A stretch of DNA of 5,802 nucleotides from Pseudomonadota bacterium (GTDB lineage Bacteria > Desulfobacterota > Desulfovibrionia > Desulfovibrionales > Desulfovibrionaceae), in assembly GCA_023426275.1 (NCBI GenBank), contig JAFABC010000264.1, positions 1 to 5,802 of the forward strand, written 5' to 3'. Below the pieces are notes generated by a model. That model made no database searches. It saw only the letters and a list, made by a program, of their open reading frames with translations, and was not told where the DNA came from. Positions 1 to 5,753 of this stretch are shown here, piece after piece. How positions within the stretch are numbered: position 1 is the stretch's first letter; each line of letters starts with the position of its first letter. A program made the translations under genes and the position numbers.

Positions 1-135
1 CTGCCCGTGGGCCGGCCCGGTCCGGACGGCAAATTTCCCCCGGGGACGCTCTACGCCCTGGTGGACGAGCGGCTGGCCCGGCTGGCCCGCCACGCCCCCC
101 TGGGCCTGCCCCTGCAACAGCCGCAACAGGGATGA
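1..135 (+). CDS. 3' end of an unidentified protein-coding gene (5' truncated by window)
   Basis: Frame 1 is open from the window edge to a TGA at 133-135 and encodes 44 residues. Almost every third codon position is G or C, as in the other genes of the window, which supports real coding. The visible tail has a glycine/proline-rich stretch (GRPGPDGKFPPG), a short amphipathic helix (LVDERLARLARHAP) and a glutamine/proline-rich C-terminus. I do not recognise the family from this tail. The stop lies 4 bases before the ATG of the next gene, and the Shine-Dalgarno of that gene overlaps these last codons, so the two are probably cotranscribed. In enterobacteria lptE precedes holA, which makes an LptE-like protein one candidate, but nothing in these residues confirms it. 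Confidence 0.6.
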   Translation: MPVGRPGPDGKFPPGTLYALVDERLARLARHAPLGLPLQQPQQG

Positions 136-139
136 CGCC

Positions 140-910
140 ATGGGCAGCAACTGGTTCGATGAAAAGCGCGCCGAATTCATGCGCGACCTGCTGCGGGACT
201 ACTGTCTGGCCGTGCAGGAACTCGAAGTCATGTTCCGGGAGTTCGACCGCACCGGGGGGGTGGGGTTCGAGGCCCTCAAGGACCTGCTCGGCGAGGAGAT
301 GAACAAGGGCCTGCTGTGGCGGCTCAAGGACACGGCCCACCATCTGTTTCGCGACGCCGGCGGGTCGAGTCTGGTCGGCCAGTTCCTGGACTGGTGCATC
401 GGCTACATCTTCCACGAGTCCATGAAGCTCAAGGAGGACGCCTACCAGCAGCAGAACTACGCGCCGTGGTTCCGATCCATGCAGGAGCGCGAACTGCCCG
501 AACCCGACCTCATCATCAGCCGGGAACTGTTCCAGCTGCTCATGCAGACGGCCGAGAGCATGCAGCGGGAAATCCGGCGCATCCGTTTTCTTTTTGGCGA
601 ATGCCGCAAGCTCTTTCCGCTCTATCTGGCCGACCAGCGGGAAAACCACTGGCTGGCCCGGTTTCTGTTCAAGCGCAACGAGCTGGTGCGCGAGGTCTTC
701 GGCCAGGGCTACCGGGAGCTGGTGCGCGGCATTTACGGCGCGTCGCCGGAGCTGCTCTACGTCATGGCCTCGCGCAGCCTGCGCGAGGGCGGCTGGATGC
801 AGCAGGCCGCCGACGCGGCCGAGGAAGCCTGCCGCGTGAGCCCGGACAGCGAGCCGGCCCGGCGCGAGAAGGAGATCGTCGACACCTGGCGGGCCCATCT
901 GCGGGCCTGA
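140..910 (+). CDS. Conserved-looking helical protein of unknown function
   Basis: This gene encodes 256 residues and I do not recognise its family. The ATG at 140 is preceded by AGGGA at 128-132 with a 7-base spacer, and it starts 4 bases after the upstream stop, so the start is well supported. The protein looks soluble: there is no signal peptide or convincing membrane segment. It is rich in charged and aromatic residues in predicted helices. The middle (about residues 100-190) holds many Arg/Glu and aromatic residues (YAPWFRSM, IRRIRFLFGECRKLF, HWLARFLFKRNELVREVF). The last 50 or so residues (LYVMASRSLREGGWMQQAADAAEEACRVSPDS) resemble one TPR-like helix pair, with small residues at packing positions and the terminal proline typical of TPR units. 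A scaffold or protein-binding role is possible but not shown. Position between an unknown gene and holA gives no firm functional clue. Its stop is in the same frame as holA downstream. Confidence 0.85.
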   Translation: MGSNWFDEKRAEFMRDLLRDYCLAVQELEVMFREFDRTGGVGFEALKDLLGEEMNKGLLWRLKDTAHHLFRDAGGSSLVGQFLDWCIGYIFHESMKLKEDAYQQQNYAPWFRSMQERELPEPDLIISRELFQLLMQTAESMQREIRRIRFLFGECRKLFPLYLADQRENHWLARFLFKRNELVREVFGQGYRELVRGIYGASPELLYVMASRSLREGGWMQQAADAAEEACRVSPDSEPARREKEIVDTWRAHLRA

Positions 911-938
911 CCGCCGCCTCCCCCGCCTTCTCCGCGCG

Positions 939-958
939 CCCGGGCCGTTGCCCCCGGG
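939..958 (+). other. Small GC-rich inverted repeat before holA
   Basis: Two copies of CCCGGG at 939-944 and 953-958 can pair as a 6-bp stem with an 8-base loop. It sits 28 bases after the stop of the 256-aa gene and 24 bases before the holA ATG. No run of T follows, so it is not a standard intrinsic terminator. In such GC-rich DNA it may be chance. It could modestly affect readthrough into or translation of holA, which has no clear Shine-Dalgarno. Confidence 0.2.
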
Positions 959-982
959 ACGGGCCTCGGCTACTCTCGGGCC

Positions 983-1975
983 ATGGACCGTCCCGGATTC
1001 ACCTTTCTGGCCTGCCCGGACCCCGAGATCATCCGGGAGCGCATCGACCGTTTGCTGGCCGAGTCCGGCCAGTCGTTTTCCCGCGAAGTGTTCTGGGGCG
1101 ACGAGGAGCTCGGCGCGCCGTTCTGGAACGCCCTGACCGTGGAGAGCCTGTTCGCCGGCAGCCGGGCCGTGGTGGTGCGCCGGGCCGAGGCCTGCCCGGC
1201 CGATTTCTGGCCCAAGCTCGCCCCGGCCCTGCGCGGCTTCAATGCGGCCGTCTGGCCGTTTTTCTGCCTGGAGGGCCCTTTTGACCGCAAGGGGCCGAAG
1301 ATTCCCAAGGCGCTGGCCGAACAGCCCTATTACAAGGTGGCCGCCAAACGGGGCTGGCTTGTGACCTCGCCCGGCCTGACCCGCCGGGACATGGGGCCGC
1401 TGCTGGCCGACTGGGCCGCCGCCCGGGGGCTGGCCTTCGAGCCCGGCGCGGCCGAGCGGCTGGCCAACGGCCTGCCCCTCGATCTGGCCCGGGCCGACAA
1501 CGAGCTGGCCCGCCTGGAGCTGTCCCTTGGCGACCGGACCGCCGTATCCCTGGAGGACGCGGCCGCCATCAGCCGCCACGAGGCCATGGACGGCTTCGCC
1601 TTTCTCGACGCCCTGGGCAGCGGCCGCGACCCGGCCGCGGTCTGGCGCGAAATTTTCGACAAGCAGCTGGCCGGCGAGGAGATGGTCTTTCCCATCATCG
1701 GCCTGCTCCTCTACGAGGCCCGCACCATGTGGCGCATCGCCGCCGGCGACGACGGCGACATCCGCCTGCCGCCCTCCATCCTGCAAAAAAAGCGGGCCAT
1801 GGCCCGTCGCCTGGGTCCCAGGGGGCTGGCCAGGCTGTTCGAGGCGGCGTTTACGGCCGAAGCGGGCATCAAATCCGGCAGCCGGCGGACAGATCAGGCC
1901 ATGGAGTTTTTGACGGCCGAACTTTTCCGCATTTTTGGGGGCCAGTCACGACCGGGTGGGCGAAACGTGTCCTGA
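983..1975 (+). CDS. holA: DNA polymerase III subunit delta
   Basis: HolA is the delta subunit of the clamp loader; in the known system it opens the beta sliding clamp and sits with tau/gamma and delta' on the replisome. The product has 330 residues, close to the usual 330-345. Family-like segments in order are LFAGSRAVVVRRAE (residues 56-69), the AEQPYYKVAAKRGW region (about 112-125), a helical lid-like region with DNELARLELSLGD and VSLEDAAAISRHE (about 172-200), the FLDALGSGRDPAAVW stretch (about 207-221), IIGLLLYEARTMWRI (about 238-252) and the C-terminal collar motif IKSGSRRTDQAMEFL (296-310). No Walker A is present, as expected for delta. ATG 983 is the only usable start: no ATG, GTG or TTG lies in frame between it and the TGA at 908-910. 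The start lacks a clear Shine-Dalgarno, which is unusual for the window. The C-terminal tail (GGQSRPGGRNVS) is probably disordered. Confidence 0.9.
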   Translation: MDRPGFTFLACPDPEIIRERIDRLLAESGQSFSREVFWGDEELGAPFWNALTVESLFAGSRAVVVRRAEACPADFWPKLAPALRGFNAAVWPFFCLEGPFDRKGPKIPKALAEQPYYKVAAKRGWLVTSPGLTRRDMGPLLADWAAARGLAFEPGAAERLANGLPLDLARADNELARLELSLGDRTAVSLEDAAAISRHEAMDGFAFLDALGSGRDPAAVWREIFDKQLAGEEMVFPIIGLLLYEARTMWRIAAGDDGDIRLPPSILQKKRAMARRLGPRGLARLFEAAFTAEAGIKSGSRRTDQAMEFLTAELFRIFGGQSRPGGRNVS

Positions 1976-1995
1976 ATCCGGGGAGTTTTTGGACC

Positions 1996-2070
1996 ATGAC
2001 AGCCGTTTTTTGTCGCAAACACCCTTGCTTTCCCGTCAAACGCCTTGCCCGGGCCGGAAAACATGCTTAG
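1996..2070 (+). CDS. Possible short leader ORF overlapping the radC start
   Basis: A 24-codon ORF begins with ATG at 1996 and ends with TAG at 2068-2070. It is preceded by GGGGAG at 1980-1985, a plausible Shine-Dalgarno with a 10-base spacer. Its stop lies just inside radC, overlapping the chosen radC ATG at 2063 by 8 bases, an arrangement compatible with translational coupling. The peptide is basic, with two cysteines (AVFCRKHPCF) and a KRLARAGKHA tail. No family is recognisable, and its codon use is less G/C-ending than that of the neighbouring genes, so it may be a chance ORF. It is listed because the spacer otherwise holds no gene and radC has only a weak ribosome binding site of its own. 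Confidence 0.2.
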   Translation: MTAVFCRKHPCFPVKRLARAGKHA

Positions 2071-2749
2071 TAAGAAAGAACCGCCCCATTATCTGGGTCA
2101 TCGTCGCCGCCTCAAGGACCGCCTGATGGAGAATCCACGGGCCCTTGCCGAGTACGAGGTGTTGGAGTTGTTGCTTGGCTACGTCAACGTGCGACGCGAC
2201 AACAAACCGTTGGCCAAGGCGCTGCTGGCCCGGTTCGGCGGCATCCGCGGGGTGCTTCTCGCTGGCGAGGAACAATTGCGCGAGGTGCCGGGCGTGGGGC
2301 CCGGGGCGCTGGAGTTCGTGACCCTGTGGCGCGAAACCTGGGCCCGGTTCAGCGAACAGCCCCTGCGGGAGCGGGCGCTGCTCAATTCCCCGGATCTCGT
2401 GGCCGAAATGGCCCGGGCCCGGGTCGGGACCAGGGAGTGCGAGGAGTTCTGGATGGCGCTTGTGGACACCAAGAACAGGCTCATCGGCTGGGAGCAGGTC
2501 ACCCGGGGCACCGTGGATCAGGCCGTGGTCTATCCGCGGGAGGTCCTGGCCCTGGCCCTGCGCCACAACGCCAGCGGCGTCATCCTGGTGCACAACCATC
2601 CAAGCGGCGATCCCCGGCCTTCGGCCGACGACGTGGCCTTTACCCGGCGCATCGTCGGCGCGGCCCGCGAGGTCGAACTGCGGGTGCTCGATCATCTGGT
2701 GGTGACGTCCGGAGGATATTTCAGCTTTCAGTCCGAAGGCATGCTGTAG
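2063..2749 (+). CDS. radC: RadC family protein with JAMM/MPN+ domain
   Basis: The product has 228 residues, the normal size for chromosomal RadC. An N-terminal UPF0758-type region opens with HYLGHRRRLKDRL (residues 9-21) and carries a helix-hairpin-helix, LREVPGVGPGAL (72-83), which usually binds DNA nonspecifically. The C-terminal JAMM domain shows VDTKNRLIG and the metal-site signature HNHPSGDPRPSADD, with His177, His179 and Asp190 in the HxH-x10-D spacing, so the zinc site looks intact. RadC was named for a radiation phenotype in E. coli later traced to another gene; its biochemical function remains unsettled. I chose ATG 2063, preceded by a weak GGAA at 2056-2059, because the alternative TTG at 2045 has no ribosome binding site and would only add six residues before the conserved region. 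The next gene follows after 15 bases, implying an operon with acylphosphatase. Confidence 0.92.
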   Translation: MLSKKEPPHYLGHRRRLKDRLMENPRALAEYEVLELLLGYVNVRRDNKPLAKALLARFGGIRGVLLAGEEQLREVPGVGPGALEFVTLWRETWARFSEQPLRERALLNSPDLVAEMARARVGTRECEEFWMALVDTKNRLIGWEQVTRGTVDQAVVYPREVLALALRHNASGVILVHNHPSGDPRPSADDVAFTRRIVGAAREVELRVLDHLVVTSGGYFSFQSEGML

Positions 2750-2764
2750 CAAAGGAGGGCTCCC

Positions 2765-3040
2765 ATGACGCCAAGTCTGCATATGACGGTGTCCGGCAAG
2801 GTGCAGGGTGTGTACTTCCGGGCCTGGGTGTTCGATCAGGCCAAGAGCCTCGGCCTGACCGGCTGGGTGCGCAACCTGTCCGACGGCAAGGTCGAGGTGC
2901 TGGCCCAGGGCGACGAGCGGGGTCTGGCCGCGCTCAAGGAACGCCTGCCCCAGGGGTCGCCCCTGGCCCGGGTGGAGGCGGTGCAGGCCGAAATGATCGA
3001 CTACGAGAAGGCCTACGACGCCTTTGAAATCAGAGGATGA
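2765..3040 (+). CDS. acyP: Acylphosphatase
   Basis: Acylphosphatase hydrolyses the carboxyl-phosphate bond of small acyl phosphates such as acetyl phosphate and 1,3-bisphosphoglycerate in the cytosol. The product has 91 residues, the standard length of this single-domain family. The phosphate-binding loop GKVQGVYFRAW is at residues 11-21, with catalytic Arg19. The second signature GWVRNLSDGKVEV begins at 33, with catalytic Asn37; the 18-residue Arg-to-Asn spacing matches characterised enzymes. The ATG at 2765 has an excellent Shine-Dalgarno, AGGAGG at 2753-2758, with a 6-base spacer, so the start is secure. It sits 15 bases after radC, and its strong ribosome binding site suggests higher translation than radC from a shared transcript. 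Nothing is missing or unusual in the protein. Confidence 0.95.
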   Translation: MTPSLHMTVSGKVQGVYFRAWVFDQAKSLGLTGWVRNLSDGKVEVLAQGDERGLAALKERLPQGSPLARVEAVQAEMIDYEKAYDAFEIRG

Positions 3041-3042
3041 GG

Positions 3043-3067
3043 CCATGCGCCCGGCGGGCGCGCATGG
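3043..3067 (+). terminator. Inverted repeat just after acylphosphatase, possible terminator or leader hairpin
   Basis: CCATGCGC at 3043-3050 pairs perfectly with GCGCATGG at 3060-3067 around a 9-base loop. An alternative inner pairing, GCGCCC (3047-3052) with GGGCGC (3056-3061), leaves a 3-base loop. The repeat begins 2 bases after the acylphosphatase stop, where an intrinsic terminator would lie. However, no T-run follows (the next bases are GAGGACTG), so it would be a weak terminator at best. It could instead protect the 3' end of the upstream mRNA. Confidence 0.35.
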
Positions 3068-3078
3068 GAGGACTGTTT

Positions 3079-3109
3079 CGCGCCCTGCGACCGGACGTTT
3101 TCGGGCGCG
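3079..3109 (+). other. Second inverted repeat upstream of lon
   Basis: CGCGCCC at 3079-3085 pairs perfectly with GGGCGCG at 3103-3109 around a 17-base loop. The repeat ends about 10 bases before the candidate -10 element at 3120-3125, so it covers the region where a -35 element or a regulator would bind. It could be an operator-like dyad or simply a product of high GC content. It does not match the CIRCE heat-shock operator. Confidence 0.25.
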
Positions 3110-3119
3110 GGCGCTTCAT

Positions 3120-3125
3120 TATAGA
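3120..3125 (+). promoter_or_regulatory. Candidate -10 element of a lon promoter
   Basis: TATAGA lies in a short AT-rich island (TTCATTATAGATAACG) that stands out in an otherwise GC-rich spacer, about 60 bases before the lon start. It resembles the sigma-70 -10 consensus. At a 17-base spacing the upstream hexamer would be GTTTTC (3097-3102), a poor match to TTGACA, so a promoter would be weak or activator-dependent. I see no good sigma-32 pair (CTTGAAA with CCCCAT), so heat-shock control cannot be argued from this sequence. Confidence 0.35.
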
Positions 3126-3187
3126 TAACGACGCGACCATCCGGTCCCGCGCCGCCCAGGTTGGCCGGCCGGAGGATCGCGGGGAGC

Positions 3188-5638
3188 ATGGCAGGCATGG
3201 ACAACGAATACGATCCCAAGGAAACCCCGGAGAAGGTCGCGCCCGCGACCGGCGCTACGTCGGACGCCGGCGACGCTCCGGTGGCCAGCGAAAACGAGGA
3301 GAAAAGCCAGCCCGACATTCCGTCGGAACTGCCGGTTCTGCCCGTTCGCGACATCGTGGTCTTCAATTATATGATCCTGCCGTTGTTCGTCGGCCGCGAC
3401 AAGTCCGTCCAGGCCGTGGACGCGGCGCTCAACGGCTCCCGCTATATTCTCGTGCTCACCCAGAAGGACGAGAAGGTGGACGAGCCCGGCCCCGACGACC
3501 TCTACCGCGTGGGCACGGTGGGCATGATCATGCGGATGCTCAAGATGCCCGACGGCCGGCTCAAGGTGCTGGTCCAGGGGCTGACCCGGGCCCGGGTGAC
3601 GGATTTCGTTTCCACCGATCCGTACCATCTGGCCAAGGTCGAGATCATCCCCGAGCACGACACCAAGGAAGTGACCCTGGAGCAGGAGGCCATGATGCGG
3701 GCCGCCAGGGAGCAAAGCGAAAAGATCCTGTCGCTGCGCGGCATGGCCTCGGCCGACATCATGGCCGTGCTCAACAGCGTCAACGAACCGGGCCGGCTGG
3801 CCGATCTGGTGGCCTCCAACCTGCGGATGCGGGTGGAGGAGGCCCAGCGGCTGCTCGAATGCGAGGACCCGGTCGAACGCCTGCGGCTGGTCAACGAACA
3901 GCTGGTCAAGGAGGCCGAGGTCGCGGCCATGCAGGCCAAGATCCAGAACATGGCCAAGGAAGGCATGGACAAGGCGCAAAAGGATTTCTTTTTGCGCGAG
4001 CAGATGAAGGCCATTCGCCGCGAACTCGGCGAGGGCGGCGAGGAAACCGACGAGCTCGAAGAGCTCAAGGAGGCCCTCGACAAGGCCGGCATGCCCAAGG
4101 AGGTCAAGAAGGAGTCGGACAAGCAGTTCAAGCGACTGGCGTCCATGCACCCCGATTCCTCCGAGGCCGGCGTCATCCGCACCTACCTCGACTGGCTGGT
4201 GGACCTGCCCTGGAAAAAGCTGTCCAAGGACCGCCTGGACATCAAGGAAGCCAAGCGCATTCTGGACGAGGACCATTTCGACCTGGAAAAGGTCAAGGAG
4301 CGCATCCTCGAATACCTGTCCGTGCGCAAGCTCAATCCGGGCATGAAGGGCCCCATCCTGTGTTTCGTCGGTCCTCCCGGCGTGGGCAAGACCTCCCTTG
4401 GCCGCTCCATCGCCCGGGCCCTGGGCCGCAAGTTCGTGCGCATGTCCCTGGGCGGGATGCGCGACGAGGCCGAAATCCGCGGCCACCGGCGCACCTACAT
4501 CGGGGCCATGCCCGGCCGCGTGGTGCAGAGCATCAAGCAGGCCGGCACGCGCAACCCGGTCATCATGCTCGACGAGATCGACAAGGTGGGCTCGGATTTC
4601 CGGGGCGACCCGTCCTCGGCCCTGCTGGAAGTGCTCGATCCGGAACAGAATTTCTCGTTCTCGGACCACTACCTGAACGTCCCCTTCGACCTGTCCAAGG
4701 TGATGTTCATCTGCACGGCCAACATCCTGGACACCATCCCGGCCCCGCTGCTCGACCGCATGGAGGTCATCCAGCTGCCGGGCTACACCGAGCAGGAGAA
4801 GATCAAGATCGCGCGCCGCTACATCGTGCCGCGCCAGATCAAGGAAAACGGGCTGGAGGAAGGCGACATGGTCGTCTCGGACAAGGTGCTTTCGCGTCTG
4901 ATCCGCGACTACACCCGCGAGGCCGGCCTGCGAAACCTCGAACGCGAGGTGGGTTCCGTGGCCCGCAAACTGGCCCGCAAGAAGGCCGAGGGTGAAACCC
5001 CGCCCTTCCGGGTGACCGTCGCCTCCCTGGACAAGCTCCTGGGACCGGCCCGGTTCATGGACGACGAGCGCGAAATGGAGCTGCCGCCCGGCGTGGCCGT
5101 GGGACTGGCCTGGACGCCCGTTGGCGGGGCGATCCTGCACATCGAGGCGGCCACCCTGCCCGGCAAGGGCGGGTTGCAGCTGACCGGCAAGCTCGGCGAC
5201 GTCATGAAGGAATCCGCCCAGGCGGCCCTGACCTACGCCAAGTCCAAGGCCAAGGAGCTGGGCATCGACCAGGAAGTGTTCGAGAAAAGCGACATCCACA
5301 TTCACGTGCCGGCCGGGGCCACGCCCAAGGACGGCCCGTCGGCGGGCGTGACGCTCGTGACGGCGCTCATTTCGGTGCTCACCAACACCCCGGTGCGCAA
5401 CGACGTGGCCATGACCGGCGAGATCACCCTGCGCGGCCGGGTGCTGCCCGTCGGCGGCATCAAGGAAAAGGTGCTGGCCGCCGTGGCCGCCGGCATGAAG
5501 CGCATCATCCTGCCGGCCCAGAACATGAAGGACCTGCGCGACATCCCCCGCGACCTGCGCGGCCGGGTCAAGGTCTTTCCGGTGGAACGCATCGACGAAG
5601 TCTGGCCTCTGGCCCGAAACGACGAGGCCAATAAGTAA
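3188..5638 (+). CDS. lon: ATP-dependent endopeptidase Lon (LonA type)
   Basis: Lon is a cytosolic homohexameric AAA+ serine protease that unfolds and degrades misfolded and selected regulatory proteins. The product has 816 residues, slightly longer than E. coli Lon (784). A 47-residue acidic, low-complexity leader precedes the N-domain, which begins at ELPVLPVRDIVVF (47-59). A charged helical region with coiled-coil character follows (about 240-320). The AAA+ module has Walker A GPPGVGKT at 395-402 and Walker B VIMLDEID with Asp462-Glu463. The C-terminal protease domain carries KDGPSAG with catalytic Ser718 and GGIKEK with catalytic Lys761, all a constant 39 residues beyond the E. coli positions, so the core is colinear and intact. 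No membrane segment is present, which argues against LonB. Starts at 3188 (GGAGG at 3171-3175, 12-base spacer) and 3197 (GGGGAG at 3181-3186, 10-base spacer) are both plausible; TTG 3161 is less likely. The gene has its own structured leader and is followed closely by an insertion sequence. Confidence 0.96.
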   Translation: MAGMDNEYDPKETPEKVAPATGATSDAGDAPVASENEEKSQPDIPSELPVLPVRDIVVFNYMILPLFVGRDKSVQAVDAALNGSRYILVLTQKDEKVDEPGPDDLYRVGTVGMIMRMLKMPDGRLKVLVQGLTRARVTDFVSTDPYHLAKVEIIPEHDTKEVTLEQEAMMRAAREQSEKILSLRGMASADIMAVLNSVNEPGRLADLVASNLRMRVEEAQRLLECEDPVERLRLVNEQLVKEAEVAAMQAKIQNMAKEGMDKAQKDFFLREQMKAIRRELGEGGEETDELEELKEALDKAGMPKEVKKESDKQFKRLASMHPDSSEAGVIRTYLDWLVDLPWKKLSKDRLDIKEAKRILDEDHFDLEKVKERILEYLSVRKLNPGMKGPILCFVGPPGVGKTSLGRSIARALGRKFVRMSLGGMRDEAEIRGHRRTYIGAMPGRVVQSIKQAGTRNPVIMLDEIDKVGSDFRGDPSSALLEVLDPEQNFSFSDHYLNVPFDLSKVMFICTANILDTIPAPLLDRMEVIQLPGYTEQEKIKIARRYIVPRQIKENGLEEGDMVVSDKVLSRLIRDYTREAGLRNLEREVGSVARKLARKKAEGETPPFRVTVASLDKLLGPARFMDDEREMELPPGVAVGLAWTPVGGAILHIEAATLPGKGGLQLTGKLGDVMKESAQAALTYAKSKAKELGIDQEVFEKSDIHIHVPAGATPKDGPSAGVTLVTALISVLTNTPVRNDVAMTGEITLRGRVLPVGGIKEKVLAAVAAGMKRIILPAQNMKDLRDIPRDLRGRVKVFPVERIDEVWPLARNDEANK

Positions 5639-5650
5639 AGAGAAAGAATG

Positions 5651-5667
5651 CCTCCGGCGGCCGGGGG
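5651..5667 (+). terminator. GC-rich hairpin after lon, probable remnant or weak terminator
   Basis: CCTCCGG at 5651-5657 pairs with CCGGGGG at 5661-5667 (six Watson-Crick pairs and one T-G wobble) around a CGG loop, 12 bases after the lon stop. A second small dyad follows: GGGAT (5667-5671) with ATCCC (5673-5677). A GCCTCCGGCGGCC motif followed by a G-run directly after stop codons is, from my recollection, common in Desulfovibrio-type genomes, where a C-run and T-run usually follow. Here no T-tract follows and IS-like sequence begins instead. Confidence 0.45.
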
Positions 5668-5684
5668 GGATAATCCCGGTATGA

Positions 5685-5728
5685 ACCGGGTAGATAGTTG
5701 ACAGATCGGACCGGGTACATGGTTGACA
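5685..5728 (+). repeat. Two-copy subterminal direct repeat, 25-bp period
   Basis: Copy 1 is at 5685-5703 (ACCGGGTAGATAGTTGACA) and copy 2 at 5710-5728 (ACCGGGTACATGGTTGACA). They match at 17 of 19 positions and are separated by GATCGG. The 25-bp period is about two and a half helical turns. Such repeats at an IS end are typical transposase-binding sites. Each copy contains a perfect TTGACA, but neither has a -10-like hexamer at the right distance downstream, so a promoter reading into the transposase is not evident. Confidence 0.75.
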
Positions 5729-5753
5729 CTTATGGGCACAGGAGGAAGCTCCG

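Noticed and set aside
908..958. TGA at 908-910 as a selenocysteine codon, with the CCCGGG dyad as a SECIS element
   Set aside because: The extended peptide would be proline-rich and noncoding in character, the hairpin starts 28 bases downstream with only six pairs, and both flanking proteins look complete on their own.
1996..2011. Intrinsic terminator for holA based on the T6 run at 2006-2011
   Set aside because: No stem of useful length precedes the T-run.
2010..2038. Sigma-70 promoter for radC starting at TTGTCG
   Set aside because: The hexamer expected 17 bases downstream is CCGTCA, which does not resemble a -10 element, and nearby spacings are no better.
2045..2062. TTG at 2045 as the radC start
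   Set aside because: It lacks any Shine-Dalgarno and adds only six residues; ATG 2063 has a GGAA upstream and leads directly into the conserved N-terminus.
2036..3046. 336-codon minus-strand frame opposite radC and acylphosphatase
   Set aside because: Its product is His/Gly/Pro/Gln-rich with no domain and covers two genes with complete catalytic signatures on the plus strand.
3037..4995. 652-codon plus-strand open frame overlapping lon in another frame
   Set aside because: Its product is Arg/Gly/Pro-rich without domains, and it overlaps intact Lon coding; this is expected from high GC3.
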